Source of the DNA: Candidatus Chloroheliaceae bacterium
GTDB lineage: Bacteria > Chloroflexota > Chloroflexia > Chloroheliales > Chloroheliaceae
Direction of reading: 5' to 3'
Assembly (NCBI GenBank): GCA_013390945.1
Contig: JACAUC010000019.1
Location: forward strand, 1 to 42,277
Length of the DNA: 42,277 nt
Below the pieces are notes generated by a model. The model saw nothing but the letters and a program-made list of their open reading frames with translations. It did not search any database and was not told the origin of the DNA. Positions 26,022 through 35,598 of this stretch are shown here, piece by piece. The position numbers were made by a program, and so were the translations under genes. Each line of letters begins with the position of its first letter. The first letter of the stretch is position 1.

Positions 26022-27533
26022 ATGGAACAAGGCGATATTATCGGTTTAATTGTCTCGTATATCTATGCCTTTGGCCTACTAATTGCCGCCACTCTCATTC
26101 AAAAATGGCGGGGCTACCCACAGGAATTTACCCGTAAAATTGTCCATATTGGGGCGGGTAGCTGGATTTTTGGAACGTTAGCCCTCTTCAACCACTGGTA
26201 TTGGGGCGTAGTTCCGATGCTGACCTTCATTGTCTTCAACTATATCTCCTATAAATTTAAGCTAGTTAAAGCTATGGATCTCTCCGATAGTTCACCTGGT
26301 ACGGTCTATTTTGTGGCCTCGATTTCGCTGCTTCTGATTGTTTTCTGGCCGCGCGGTCAATTTTGGATTGCTGCCGCTGGTGTTATGGCAATGACGTGGG
26401 GCGATGCGTTTGCCGCTATCCTTGGTCGCCGCTTTGGTCGCCATCCCTACTTTATCGGTAAGCACCAGCGTAGCTATGAGGGTACGACGGCAATGCTTCT
26501 CTTTGCCTTTACCTCTATTCTGCTGACCCTGACTTTTTCTAATACGGGCCTTGACCCCCTTCAGATTATCGGTTTTAGCCTGATTATCAGTCTCGTCGCT
26601 ACTTTCCTAGAAGCGGCCTCGCTTAGTGGCCTAGATAATGTCCTTGTACCAATTGGAACCAGTATGTCCCTTTATGCCCTGATTAGTTGGCCGGTCTCTG
26701 TACCCCGCCTGCTGTTGGGCCTCTTCATCAGTACCGCCATTGGGTACTTGGCTTACCAGCGCCATTCGCTCTCCCATAGTGGGGTGGTGGGTGCTATTAT
26801 TACCGGAACGCTGATCTTTGGCTTTGGTGGATGGGTAGCGGGCCTCACCCTGATTGCCTTTTTTGTCTATAGCTCCATCCTTTCCAAATACAAGGAACGA
26901 CGGAAGAATGAGGTAGCCGCCGATAAATTTGAGAAGGGTAGCCGCCGCGACATTGGGCAAGCCTTCGCTAATGGTGGGCCTGCCGCGCTCTTAGCGGTCT
27001 TCTTCTTCCTTTACCCAGATCAAGCTTGGATCTTTGCCGCTTTTATTGGGGCGATGGCTACTTCCAACGCCGATACTTGGGCTACCGAGTTAGGCGTTCT
27101 CAGCCCTCACCAACCTCGTATGATTACCAGTGGTAAAATAGTTTCGCCGGGTACTAGCGGTGGCATCACCCTAATGGGTAGTTCGGCTGCTGCGGGTGGT
27201 GGTTTGGTGATTGGTCTCAGCGTGTGGGCCTTTATTGCCGCTCGCGCCCTCCTGAATGGTGGGCCAAGTTGGACTTCCTATTGGTGGGTAGTTCCAGCGG
27301 GATTGTTGGGTGGTCTACTTGGAACAATGTTCGATAGTCTCTTGGGTGCGACTGTTCAAGCCATGTTCACCAACCCAGAAACCGGAAAAGAGACCGAAAA
27401 GCGCGTAGCCCGTAACGGCGTAAAAAACAAGTTCAAACGTGGCCTCAATTTTATGGACAACGATGCGGTAAATTTTTTAAGTGCTTGTATGGGCGCAGGT
27501 GTCGCGGCGGTCTTTTACCTGCTGATAAAATAA
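26022..27533 (+). CDS. Fused phytol/polyprenol kinase (VTE5-like) and DUF92 (VTE6-like) membrane protein
   Basis: A 503-residue polytopic protein with two parts. Residues 1 to about 220 match the CTP-dependent polyprenol kinase family (SEC59/VTE5): RKIVHIG at 38-44, the cytosolic loop WGDAFAAILGRRFGRHPY with GKHQRSYEGT at 126-155, and a late GLDNVLVP. Residues about 225-503 match DUF92, with GQAFANGGPAALLA, SNADTWATELGVLSP and SPGTSGGITLMG. Plant VTE5 phosphorylates phytol, and the DUF92 protein VTE6 adds the second phosphate. The fusion should therefore turn a free isoprenoid alcohol into its diphosphate in the membrane, perhaps recycling (bacterio)chlorophyll tails. Strong AAGGAGAGG precedes the ATG. 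Confidence 0.82.
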   Translation: MEQGDIIGLIVSYIYAFGLLIAATLIQKWRGYPQEFTRKIVHIGAGSWIFGTLALFNHWYWGVVPMLTFIVFNYISYKFKLVKAMDLSDSSPGTVYFVASISLLLIVFWPRGQFWIAAAGVMAMTWGDAFAAILGRRFGRHPYFIGKHQRSYEGTTAMLLFAFTSILLTLTFSNTGLDPLQIIGFSLIISLVATFLEAASLSGLDNVLVPIGTSMSLYALISWPVSVPRLLLGLFISTAIGYLAYQRHSLSHSGVVGAIITGTLIFGFGGWVAGLTLIAFFVYSSILSKYKERRKNEVAADKFEKGSRRDIGQAFANGGPAALLAVFFFLYPDQAWIFAAFIGAMATSNADTWATELGVLSPHQPRMITSGKIVSPGTSGGITLMGSSAAAGGGLVIGLSVWAFIAARALLNGGPSWTSYWWVVPAGLLGGLLGTMFDSLLGATVQAMFTNPETGKETEKRVARNGVKNKFKRGLNFMDNDAVNFLSACMGAGVAAVFYLLIK

Positions 27534-27536
27534 ATC

Positions 27537-27564
27537 AAATTGCGGAACCTAAGTTCCGCAATTT
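27537..27564. terminator. Bidirectional terminator hairpin between convergent genes
   Basis: AAATTGCGGAAC (27537-27548) pairs perfectly with GTTCCGCAATTT (27553-27564) around a CTAA loop. A/T flanks make it usable from both sides: for the kinase fusion (plus) and the ABC permease (minus). Confidence 0.8.
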
Positions 27565-27580
27565 CCCCCGATCTTAACCC

Positions 27581-28378
27581 TTAATCTCGCTCCTTCAATG
27601 TAAAGCTGGCTAAAACAATAACTACCAACCCAAAGGTCATCAGTTCCACTAGGCTGACCCAATCATCTCCCAGACTGCCACCCGGTTTAATAAGCTTTTG
27701 CAAGACGTTATTGGCATAAGAGACTGGAGTAATTATGCTCAACCATTGCGCCCACTCCGGTAGACGATCCACCTGAATCAGCATACCGGATAAAAAGACC
27801 GAAGGAAAAATTATCATAGGGATAGTGGGCAACATCTGGCCCTCGTTTCGGGCTAGGTTGGACAATAAAATGCCTAGAGAGATAGAAATTACCGCCAGCA
27901 ACCAAATTATCAAGTAAATCGAAGCTTGGGTTCCAAACTGATAATCTAGGTTAAAAAACCAGCCGAGGGCCATTAATACCAGCAGGGTTTGGAGGGTTGC
28001 TAAGACGGTATAGGCCAGCAAATAGCCAAAGATTATTTCGGTAGGGCGGTAGCCATTCACGATCATCCGACTGAGAGTCAGGGAAGTTCGCTCTCGTACC
28101 AATGAAATCGAACACAAGATATAGGTCAGGAAGTGTACAATAAAGGCTCCGATAGGGACAATAAAACGACTGACCGTAAACCCCGGCCCTTCAAGGCTAT
28201 CAAAGAAGATTTTCAGGAAGAAGACTATCATCAGTGGAGCAGCCAGCGAAAGGATCAAAAACAGGCGGTCGTGGCGCAATTGCTGTAAGACCCGTTTAAA
28301 AACAGCCAATAAACGCTTTAGGATGTGCCCCGGACTACTTGGCGATTTTTGAGCCAGCGTGATTGATCTTTCAGCCAT
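27581..28378 (-). CDS. ABC-2 type exporter, permease subunit
   Basis: A 265-residue membrane protein with about six helices and the ABC-2 layout: a cytoplasmic N-terminal stretch, a first helix near residue 40, and a closing segment with PSVFLSGMLIQVDRLPEWAQWLSIITPVSYANNVLQ, the conserved late motif. The ATG at 28378 follows a strong AGGAGG and overlaps the ATPase stop codon by 8 bases. The longer frame to 28417 would overlap the ATPase further. It works with the upstream ATPase; the cargo is unknown (drug or lipid export is common). Confidence 0.88.
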   Translation of the reverse strand: MAERSITLAQKSPSSPGHILKRLLAVFKRVLQQLRHDRLFLILSLAAPLMIVFFLKIFFDSLEGPGFTVSRFIVPIGAFIVHFLTYILCSISLVRERTSLTLSRMIVNGYRPTEIIFGYLLAYTVLATLQTLLVLMALGWFFNLDYQFGTQASIYLIIWLLAVISISLGILLSNLARNEGQMLPTIPMIIFPSVFLSGMLIQVDRLPEWAQWLSIITPVSYANNVLQKLIKPGGSLGDDWVSLVELMTFGLVVIVLASFTLKERD

Positions 28379-29288
28379 TGATGGCCTCCTCCTGTGGTTT
28401 TTCCAGTGTTTTACCATTTATCAGATTAAGTACAATGGTCTCTAGCGAATCTTCTTCTAGCTCGATTCTTGTTATTGATGAATCGAGGTGGAAGCGGCGG
28501 AGCAATACGGGCAATTGGCTGGGCAAATTAGTGACCTTAAAGACTTCTTCAGTATTGCCTCTTATAATTTTTACGGCTGAATTGCCCAAAAGCATAATAT
28601 TTTTAGGCGTATCGGAGACCAAAACTACACCTTCCCGCATTATTGCCACTTTATCGCACTGGACAGCCTCATCCATCATATGAGTACTGATAAACAAGGT
28701 GGTTCCTTTATCGGCAAGGTGGCGGAAATGTTGCCAAAAAGTCTCTCTTAATTTTGGATCAACCCCAGCGGTGGGCTCATCGAGAAACAGCACTTGGGGT
28801 TCGTGAACCAGAGCGCAAGCTAGGGAGACACGTTGCTTCATACCCCCGGAGTAAGAATAGACCGGATCATTCTTCCGTTCGGAGAGTAAGGTAAATTCCA
28901 ATACTTCCGCCACCTGTTTTTTTAGATTAGAAAGCTGGTGGGCGGCTCCAAAAAAGGCGATGTTAGCTTGGGCAGAGAGATCCTCATATAGGGCCGGGGC
29001 TTGGGGCATATAGCCGATATTAGCCCGTAAGAGGGCGGCATCTTTAAAGGGATTCAAGCCCAAGACCCTAACGCTACCTCCACTCAGGTTAGAGGAGCCA
29101 ACCAATATTTTAATCATGGTGGATTTTCCGGCCCCATTTGCCCCTATTATTCCAAAAATAATACCCTTCTCTACTGAAAGGTCAATACCTTTTAGAGCTT
29201 CGATTTTGCCATAGTTTTTCTTTAAACCTTTGATCTCGATTGCCGTAGCCTCTACTCCTGTTGAAAGTCTACTCATATCTACTCCCAC
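28371..29288 (-). CDS. ABC-2 type exporter, ATP-binding subunit
   Basis: A 305-residue ATPase. Walker A GANGAGKST is near residue 49, the Q-loop is GYMPQAPALYEDL, the signature YSGGMKQRVS is near 145, Walker B VLFLDEPTAGVDP is near 165, and the H-loop is ISTHMMDEA. The C-terminal 80 residues resemble the regulatory tail of DrrA/CcmA-type ATPases. Translationally coupled to the permease gene. Confidence 0.93.
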   Translation of the reverse strand: MGVDMSRLSTGVEATAIEIKGLKKNYGKIEALKGIDLSVEKGIIFGIIGANGAGKSTMIKILVGSSNLSGGSVRVLGLNPFKDAALLRANIGYMPQAPALYEDLSAQANIAFFGAAHQLSNLKKQVAEVLEFTLLSERKNDPVYSYSGGMKQRVSLACALVHEPQVLFLDEPTAGVDPKLRETFWQHFRHLADKGTTLFISTHMMDEAVQCDKVAIMREGVVLVSDTPKNIMLLGNSAVKIIRGNTEEVFKVTNLPSQLPVLLRRFHLDSSITRIELEEDSLETIVLNLINGKTLEKPQEEAING

Positions 29289-29359
29289 TATTTATACAGC
29301 ATAGGTTTAGTTAACTAATCAATCAGCCTTACAGTCCACAGAGATTGTGGATTTTAAGT

Positions 29360-30646
29360 TTAATCCGGCAAGTGGGTGGCTACCTTTTCATTTATAAGAA
29401 TAAAATTAGAGCTATGGCGAGCTTGATAAGACTGGAACCAAAAAATACCCACTACAATTAATAAACTGATTGCGCCAAAGGTAAGCCAACACAAGCCGAT
29501 TAGCCCTGTATGATTGCCTAAATCAAAAAGCCAGCCACCTAAGAGATTGCCGCAAATACTACCCAGTGCCAGTGCTAACGCACTAAAGCCAAAATAGCTC
29601 GCCATGGTCTCATTGGTAGCATATTGAGCCGTGATAATGTAGGTCATTGGCTCTACCACCAATCGGCCTAGGCTATAGACTACCACACAACCCAGCAGAG
29701 AAGCCAGATTATTCGCGAAAGCCACACCAAACAACCCTAGCCCGGCCAATCCGGTGCCAAGGCCAATAATAGTGACAGGCTGGAACCAATGTCGCAAGAC
29801 TTTTACCGAGATATACTGAAAAGCAATTGCCAGTCCACTACTCACCCCATAAATTAGGGCTATATCGCCTTCGGAGCCAGTGAGCTTTACAGTTAAGAGG
29901 GGTAAAGTAATATTGATTTGGACATAAAGAATATAGTAACCTGCCATCATCAGATTGAGGATTAGAAAAGGCCGATTTTGCCAAACTAACCCAAGTTGAC
30001 CAAATACTTGAGCGGCTCCATAGTGCTGAGCGGTGTGAACGCTGGCCGGGGGAATAAATGGCACAAAAAGCAGCAATAAGACCGCACAGCCTAGATAGAT
30101 AGTGGCTGAAGCTAACCCAACCACCTTGAAATCAAACCGGAGCAGAGCCACACCTAACAAAGGGCCAGTGGTCATACCAATATTGCCGACGGTAGCTGTC
30201 CATGAAAAGATTGTTTCGCGGTTATAGCCGCGTGAAATGGCGGCTAAAGCAGCCTTGCCACTGGAGTCGAAGCAGGCTCCGCCAATTCCGGCTACTACGC
30301 CCGAAAGCATTAGGTGAAACAAGTCCGGGGCGAAGGCGAGGTAGGAAAAACCAACCACCCGAATCAGCAGACCGCAGAGCATCATCCGGCGATAGCCAAA
30401 CCAATCAGCAATTGCCGCAATAAAGACCCCCAACCCCTGCTGTACAAATTGCCTTACAGCCAACACCATTCCGGCTAGGGCCGCGCTTACCCCTAAATCA
30501 CGGGTGGCATGGAGTGCCACTAGGGGAATCAACATAAAAAAACCAAACCACATCAGGCCAGTGTTAAGGAGCAGTACCAGAATGGCAGGCAACTGCTTAC
30601 GCCTTTCAACTAGGCTTACTTCGTCAGTGTGGCTCTTCTGATACAT
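29360..30646 (-). CDS. MFS transporter
   Basis: A 428-residue protein with 12 predicted helices in the MFS pattern: loop 2-3 IADWFGYRRMMLCG and motif-C-like GMTTGPLLGVALL near residue 150. The substrate is unknown; it resembles the MdtH/YceL-like exporters. The start at 30646 has AAGGGAA upstream. The frame reaches an ATG at 30718, but a promoter (30724-30752) would place the transcript start at about that codon, so the longer form would have to be leaderless. It is divergent from a LysR gene that may control it. Confidence 0.82.
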   Translation of the reverse strand: MYQKSHTDEVSLVERRKQLPAILVLLLNTGLMWFGFFMLIPLVALHATRDLGVSAALAGMVLAVRQFVQQGLGVFIAAIADWFGYRRMMLCGLLIRVVGFSYLAFAPDLFHLMLSGVVAGIGGACFDSSGKAALAAISRGYNRETIFSWTATVGNIGMTTGPLLGVALLRFDFKVVGLASATIYLGCAVLLLLFVPFIPPASVHTAQHYGAAQVFGQLGLVWQNRPFLILNLMMAGYYILYVQINITLPLLTVKLTGSEGDIALIYGVSSGLAIAFQYISVKVLRHWFQPVTIIGLGTGLAGLGLFGVAFANNLASLLGCVVVYSLGRLVVEPMTYIITAQYATNETMASYFGFSALALALGSICGNLLGGWLFDLGNHTGLIGLCWLTFGAISLLIVVGIFWFQSYQARHSSNFILINEKVATHLPD

Positions 30647-30723
30647 CGGGTAAATTTCCCTTGGGTAAGCGAGCAAGAAAGTTTTTAACAGAAAGCTTAC
30701 CTGTCGGCGGACAGGCATTTTTA

Positions 30724-30752
30724 ATTATAGGGCAAGATATGTTATAATTCAA
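30724..30752 (-). promoter_or_regulatory. Promoter for the MFS gene in the divergent MFS-lysR region
   Basis: On the minus strand, TTGAAT (30747-30752) and TATAAT (30724-30729) are 17 bases apart. A short palindrome TCAA-A-TTGA (30749-30757) overlaps the -35 box and the start of the lysR side, where TTGATA and TATAGT lie 14 bases apart. That is a plausible LysR binding site. Confidence 0.55.
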
Positions 30753-30818
30753 ATTGATATTTCGTATTCATGCTATAGTTGCAGGCTATTAGTAAGCGGA
30801 TATTCACGCAGGAGAGAG

Positions 30819-31739
30819 ATGGAGATAGGACAGTTACGGGCTTTCGTGATGGCGGCTCGCGAAAAAAGCTTTACCCATGCCGCCGAACTACTGGCAGTTA
30901 CCCAGCCTTCGGTTACGGCTCGGATTCAAATTCTGGAAGAGGAGCTAAAGTTGCAGCTCTTTTTACGTAAGGGTCGCACTATCGAATTAACCGATGGTGG
31001 GAAAGCCTTTTTACCTTATGCGGAACGAACCCTTTCGGTGCTAGATGAAGGGATCGAGGCGGTGCGGAGTGTGCGCGAAGGAACCGGGGGACGGTTGGCA
31101 ATTGGAGCCATCCAAACGATTTGTCTCTTCTTGATTGCGCCCGTGTTAGATGAATTTCACCGTCAAAATCCACAGGTAGAGATTTTTCTACGTTCCGGGC
31201 AGTCGGTGGACATTGTTCAAATGTTGCTGGACGATGTGGTTCATCTAGCCCTAGCATTGGGTCCAGTGATTCATCCCCAGATTCGGACACTAGATACCTT
31301 CCACGATGAGCTAATTGTAATTGCCGGGGCGCAACACCCCTTAACCCAACGCCGTACCAAAACCGGAAAGATTAGGCCCGTAAAGATGGCGGAGTTAGCG
31401 AATGAAGAATTTATCGTGGCACGTTGGGGTAGCTCTTTTGATGTCTTTATGAACCGGATAAGTGATATAAACCGCCGTCCGCGTATGTCAATGGAGATTA
31501 GCATCACCGAAACGGCTAAAGCAATGGTGAAGATGAATTCGGGTATTTCGCTTTTGCCCCGCTTTGCCGTTACGAACGAACTGCAAAGCGGGTCTCTGCT
31601 AGAGCTTCCAGTGGATGATTGGGAACCACTGGTACTCGAAGTGGGTATGTACCACCGCCGTGATCGGGAGCTTACCGCTCCGGCCCAACACTTCCTAGAA
31701 CTCTGGAGCAGTTCGATTCAGGCCGGAATCTTTGGTTAA
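30819..31739 (+). CDS. LysR-family transcriptional regulator
   Basis: A 306-residue regulator. Winged HTH is at residues 3-62 (MEIGQLRAFVMAAREKSFTHAAELLAVTQPSVTARI), followed by a substrate-binding domain of the CysB/Cbl-like type (about 90-295). The inducer is unknown. It is divergently arranged with the MFS gene, the classic layout for a LysR regulator that controls its neighbour and itself. GGAGAGAG precedes the ATG. Confidence 0.93.
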   Translation: MEIGQLRAFVMAAREKSFTHAAELLAVTQPSVTARIQILEEELKLQLFLRKGRTIELTDGGKAFLPYAERTLSVLDEGIEAVRSVREGTGGRLAIGAIQTICLFLIAPVLDEFHRQNPQVEIFLRSGQSVDIVQMLLDDVVHLALALGPVIHPQIRTLDTFHDELIVIAGAQHPLTQRRTKTGKIRPVKMAELANEEFIVARWGSSFDVFMNRISDINRRPRMSMEISITETAKAMVKMNSGISLLPRFAVTNELQSGSLLELPVDDWEPLVLEVGMYHRRDRELTAPAQHFLELWSSSIQAGIFG

Positions 31740-31762
31740 TCTTTCGCCTCGTTAAAATTTAG

Positions 31763-33235
31763 TTACTTCTTCTTGCCCTTCTTAAAAGCACCTGTTGCTC
31801 CTCCACCGGAGGAGCCTTTGAATTGGGCCAGAGGGTCTACCGGGCGTGAGGTAGCCTGCTTCCTACTGTTGACTCCACCGGGCATTCCCGGCCCCATTCC
31901 ACTCATTAACGAAGCCATGTCCAAATCTTTGCCATTGCTCATCTTCTGGGTCATTTGGCGCATTACTTTGAACTGTTGCAAAAGATCGTTGACATCAGCG
32001 ACACTCGTACCGCTGCCTTTGGCAATGCGCTTGCGACGACTAGAATCAATAATTTCCGGGCTGGTGCGCTCTGCCGGAGTCATTGAAAGAATCATCGCCT
32101 CGGTACGTTTGAGCATTAGTTCGGCTTCGGGAGTATCTAGTGCGTTACGCAACTCCTTGATTTGCTTGCCTACGCCCGGCAAGAGACCTAGTAAGCTACC
32201 CAACGGCCCCATCTTACGCATATTACGCATCTGGTTTAGGAAGTCTTCTAGGTCAAACTTGCCCTTCATCATCTTTTCTTGAAGCTTGGTGGCCTGCTCC
32301 TCGTCGTACATCGCCCGGGCCTTCTCCACAAGGGTTAGCACGTCGCCCATACCGAGGATTCGGCTGGCGATACGATCAGGATAGAAGGGTTCAAGGGCGC
32401 TGGCTTTTTCACCTGTACCAATATACTTAATCGGTACTCCCGTTACCGACCGCACGGAGAGGGCTGCACCACCCCGTGCATCACCGTCCATCTTGGTCAT
32501 CACTACCCCAGTGATACCGACACGACGGTTAAACTCACCAGCCACATTGACCGCTTCCTGCCCGGTCATAGCATCCACGATGAGGAGAATTTCGGTGGGA
32601 TTAACCCGATTCTTGATCTCGACCAATTCGTTCATCAACAGTTCATCAATTTGCAAGCGTCCGGCGGTATCGAGAATAACAACAGTATTGCCATCACTTT
32701 TGGCTTTAGCGATGGCATTCTGACAGATCAACGGGGGGGCAACTTGGTTGCCTTCGCTATAAACCGGAATATTTAACTGGCGACCAAGTGCCTCTAATTG
32801 GTTAATAGCTGCAGGACGGTAAATGTCGGCGGCCACCAGCAAAGGTTTCTGTTTTCGGTGTCGTAGGTCTAGGGCCAGCTTAGCAACGGTGGTAGTTTTA
32901 CCCGAACCTTGCAAACCAATCATCATAATAATGGTTGGGGGTTGGGAGGCTAAGGTTAGGCCGGTACTCTCCCCACCCAACATCTCGATCAGCTTATTGT
33001 TTACAACTTCGACTACCTGCTGGCCGGGGGTCAGACTGGAGAGAATAGCCTCACCAACGGCCTCTTCTTCGACCTTAGCAATAAAGTCGTTCGCCACGCC
33101 CAAATTAACGTCGGCTTCGATCAGTGCCCGCTTGACCTCCACCATTGCGGTCTTTATGTCGGTTGGAGTTAGTTTGCCCTTACCAGTCAGCCCACGAAAG
33201 ACCGACTCCAATTTATCGCTTAGTGTATCAAACAT
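31763..33235 (-). CDS. ffh: Signal recognition particle protein
   Basis: A 490-residue SRP54-type GTPase. Layout: N domain (1-90), G domain with G1 GLQGSGKTT (107-115), DTAGR, TKMDGDARGG, then the C-terminal M domain with Met-rich helices (RQMTQKMSNGKDLDMASLMSGMGPGM). It binds signal sequences and 4.5S-type RNA and delivers ribosomes to FtsY. The SRP RNA gene is not visible in the window. It is 113 bases downstream of ftsY on the same strand. Confidence 0.97.
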   Translation of the reverse strand: MFDTLSDKLESVFRGLTGKGKLTPTDIKTAMVEVKRALIEADVNLGVANDFIAKVEEEAVGEAILSSLTPGQQVVEVVNNKLIEMLGGESTGLTLASQPPTIIMMIGLQGSGKTTTVAKLALDLRHRKQKPLLVAADIYRPAAINQLEALGRQLNIPVYSEGNQVAPPLICQNAIAKAKSDGNTVVILDTAGRLQIDELLMNELVEIKNRVNPTEILLIVDAMTGQEAVNVAGEFNRRVGITGVVMTKMDGDARGGAALSVRSVTGVPIKYIGTGEKASALEPFYPDRIASRILGMGDVLTLVEKARAMYDEEQATKLQEKMMKGKFDLEDFLNQMRNMRKMGPLGSLLGLLPGVGKQIKELRNALDTPEAELMLKRTEAMILSMTPAERTSPEIIDSSRRKRIAKGSGTSVADVNDLLQQFKVMRQMTQKMSNGKDLDMASLMSGMGPGMPGGVNSRKQATSRPVDPLAQFKGSSGGGATGAFKKGKKK

Positions 33236-33348
33236 GCTTAGTAATTCCTCGCCATCCTAAAAATCGAGCCTCCGCCAAGGCGTTTTACTTTCTCTAAAAA
33301 TTGGTTTTCTTCGTAACCATTATTATACCATATCGCTAAATCCAAACT

Positions 33349-34440
33349 CTAGCGACGGAAGAGGGCGTGAACATAGGCTTCCGATTCAAATTCGGCAAAA
33401 TCGTCGGCCTTCTCGCCTGTACCGATGTATTTAATCGGTATTTTCATTTCGTTGGCAATGGCAAAGGCCACGCCACCTTTAGCCGTACCGTCCAACTTGG
33501 TCAAAACAATTCCATCTACGCCCACTGCATCGGTAAAAATGCGGGCTTGGCTTAACCCGTTCTGACCGATCACGGCCTCCAGTACCAGCAAAATTTCGTT
33601 AGGCGCACCTACTTGGGCCTTTTCAATGGTACGCTCGATCTTCTTCATCTCTTCCATCAGGTTATGGTTGTTCTGCATTCGCCCGGCGGTGTCAATAATT
33701 ACAATATCAATTTTATGATCTTGGGCATATTTTACGGTATCAAAAGCCACCGCTGCCGGGTCTGACCCTGGTTCACGAGCGACACACGGCACATTAACCC
33801 GATCACTCCAGAGCTTTAACTGGTCAATTGCTCCCGCCCGGAAGGTATCGGCGGCTCCTAAGACCACACTCCCACCACCGTTCTGATAATAACGGGCCAA
33901 TTTTGCAATGGAAGTGGTTTTGCCACTACCGTTTACACCAATAACCAAGATCACGTAAGGTCGTTTCTCCCCATCGGCACTAATATTCCTGGGAATCGAA
34001 ATGGGGGCTACTGGCACACTCTTCTGTTTATTCTTTTTGGCCTCTTCTTTTTCACGTTTTTTGCGTTCCCATTCGCGATCTTGTTCTTCACGCTTGTGAA
34101 TCGCATCTACACTAGATTGGGCTTTACCCTGAGCCTCTTGCAAAACCGCTATCATAGTCTCGCGGAAGATACGCTCTACATCTTTGGTACGTTTGGTATT
34201 TTCATCAAGGGTACGCCGTTGGCTCTCTTCAATTAACTTTTCGGTCAGATTATAGCCAATATCGGCTTGGAGCAAAAGTGTCTCCAAATTAGCCCAAAAG
34301 TCATCGGTAATGTCATCTACCTCAAAAAGCTTACCGATTTGCTCGAAAACTCCACCAGTACGAGTCTTTTCAAGAGCCTGTTCGGTTTTTTGCTCTATAA
34401 CCTTTTCTGGCTCTTTATTACGCCGGAAAAATTTAAACAC
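33349..34440 (-). CDS. ftsY: SRP receptor GTPase
   Basis: A 363-residue receptor that docks the SRP-ribosome complex at the membrane. The N domain (about 30-100) and G domain are clear: G1 GVNGSGKTTS at 168-177, DTAGRMQNNHNLM and TKLDGTAKGG. The N-terminal acidic A domain is nearly absent, but a charged Lys/Glu-rich linker of about 55 residues (about 103-158) sits between the N and G domains. The GTG start has GGAGGA close upstream. Confidence 0.96.
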   Translation of the reverse strand: MFKFFRRNKEPEKVIEQKTEQALEKTRTGGVFEQIGKLFEVDDITDDFWANLETLLLQADIGYNLTEKLIEESQRRTLDENTKRTKDVERIFRETMIAVLQEAQGKAQSSVDAIHKREEQDREWERKKREKEEAKKNKQKSVPVAPISIPRNISADGEKRPYVILVIGVNGSGKTTSIAKLARYYQNGGGSVVLGAADTFRAGAIDQLKLWSDRVNVPCVAREPGSDPAAVAFDTVKYAQDHKIDIVIIDTAGRMQNNHNLMEEMKKIERTIEKAQVGAPNEILLVLEAVIGQNGLSQARIFTDAVGVDGIVLTKLDGTAKGGVAFAIANEMKIPIKYIGTGEKADDFAEFESEAYVHALFRR

Positions 34441-34731
34441 AACTCCTCCAAAAAGTTCCTATTAACTCCATCTTTTTATATTCGTTTGTATTTTAACACA
34501 AAAGCTATTTGGTATCAGTAATCAAGTGGTCTTTGTGCCTTTGCCGCGCTGCCCCTATTGCCTGTTGGGTTTCGGGGTTTTGGGGTAAGTGCCATTGACC
34601 AAATTAGGCTTTTATGCTAAGATTTTAACCATAAAAGTGAATATATCGGAAGGATTTTTGTTACCTTTCTGTTATTATATACAAAAGGCTAACAACGTGG
34701 TATTGCACTGAAATTCGGGAGTAGGTGGTAG

Positions 34732-35577
34732 ATGAGTATTAAAGAACTAACTATAAATTCGGATTTACCCTTGTCAAAGTGGCCTCTCTTTTATAAAGAG
34801 GGTTTGCCCTTCATTTACGATGATGAACCACTTCTTTATGCTCAGAAAGGAGAACGCTTGGGTGACCATCCCCGCCATAGCGAGTTGGCTATTTACTTAC
34901 ATGAATTGCTGGTCTGGATCTACCGTAAAACGATCTGTACTATCACCTTTAACCTTACTTTTCAGGCCGAAACCAGCCGCGAAGATGAAGCGATAGCCGA
35001 TAGCGGAGGTTCAGAACGCAGTTTTGTGAAAGTTACCCCGGATCTGGCGGTTATTAAAAATGTAGCCCCTTCTGATTCGGCTACCTACCTTATCGGGCCA
35101 AATAATCCACCCCCGGACGTGGTCTTTGAAATTGCTTCACCTAGCATTTTTAAAGAAGATCTAGGCCGCAAAGTGCAAATCTATGAAAAGGTGGTACAAG
35201 CCCAAGAGTATTTCTCTTATGATCCTCACCTGAATCGACTCTGGCAAGGCTCCCGAATTAAAGGCTGGCGTTTGGTTGAAGGTGAGTATGTGGCCTTAGA
35301 GCCTGATGAAGAGGGTAGAGTGTGGAGTGAAACGCTGGAAAGCTGGCTGGTGGAAGAGGGTGCAAGGTTAGGGCTGTATGCTAACGACGGTCAAAAACGT
35401 TTAAGCTTTAAGGAACAAAATGAGGTTATCTTGACCGAGACGGAGCAACTTAAAGTGACCGTCCAAGTAACCCAAGATTATACCGAGCAACTTGAGAAAG
35501 TAATTGAACAGGAACGACGCAAAGCTGAACTCTTGGCGGAACGTCTACGCCAATTTGATCCCAACATAGAAATCTAG
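34732..35577 (+). CDS. Uma2-family (DUF820) putative restriction-endonuclease-fold protein
   Basis: A 281-residue protein with a PD-(D/E)XK-like core: TPDLAVI (near 103), PPDVVFEIASPS (near 125) and DLGRKVQIYEK. A charged coiled-coil tail (about 220-281) follows. The family is greatly expanded in cyanobacteria and Chloroflexota, and its role is not established. It lies 21 bases upstream of metH on the same strand, so the two may be co-transcribed. Confidence 0.85.
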   Translation: MSIKELTINSDLPLSKWPLFYKEGLPFIYDDEPLLYAQKGERLGDHPRHSELAIYLHELLVWIYRKTICTITFNLTFQAETSREDEAIADSGGSERSFVKVTPDLAVIKNVAPSDSATYLIGPNNPPPDVVFEIASPSIFKEDLGRKVQIYEKVVQAQEYFSYDPHLNRLWQGSRIKGWRLVEGEYVALEPDEEGRVWSETLESWLVEEGARLGLYANDGQKRLSFKEQNEVILTETEQLKVTVQVTQDYTEQLEKVIEQERRKAELLAERLRQFDPNIEI

Positions 35578-35598
35578 TCTGAGGAGGTTGTTTTAAAG

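Noticed and set aside
30647..30718. Longer N terminus for the MFS transporter
   Set aside because: The upstream ATG has no Shine-Dalgarno and coincides with the predicted transcript start; 30646 has AAGGGAA. A leaderless long form remains possible.
34441..34731. An SRP RNA gene or a riboswitch upstream of the Uma2-metH pair
   Set aside because: I looked for the conserved SRP RNA loop and for SAM or cobalamin riboswitch cores and saw none. A covariance-model search (Rfam) would be decisive.
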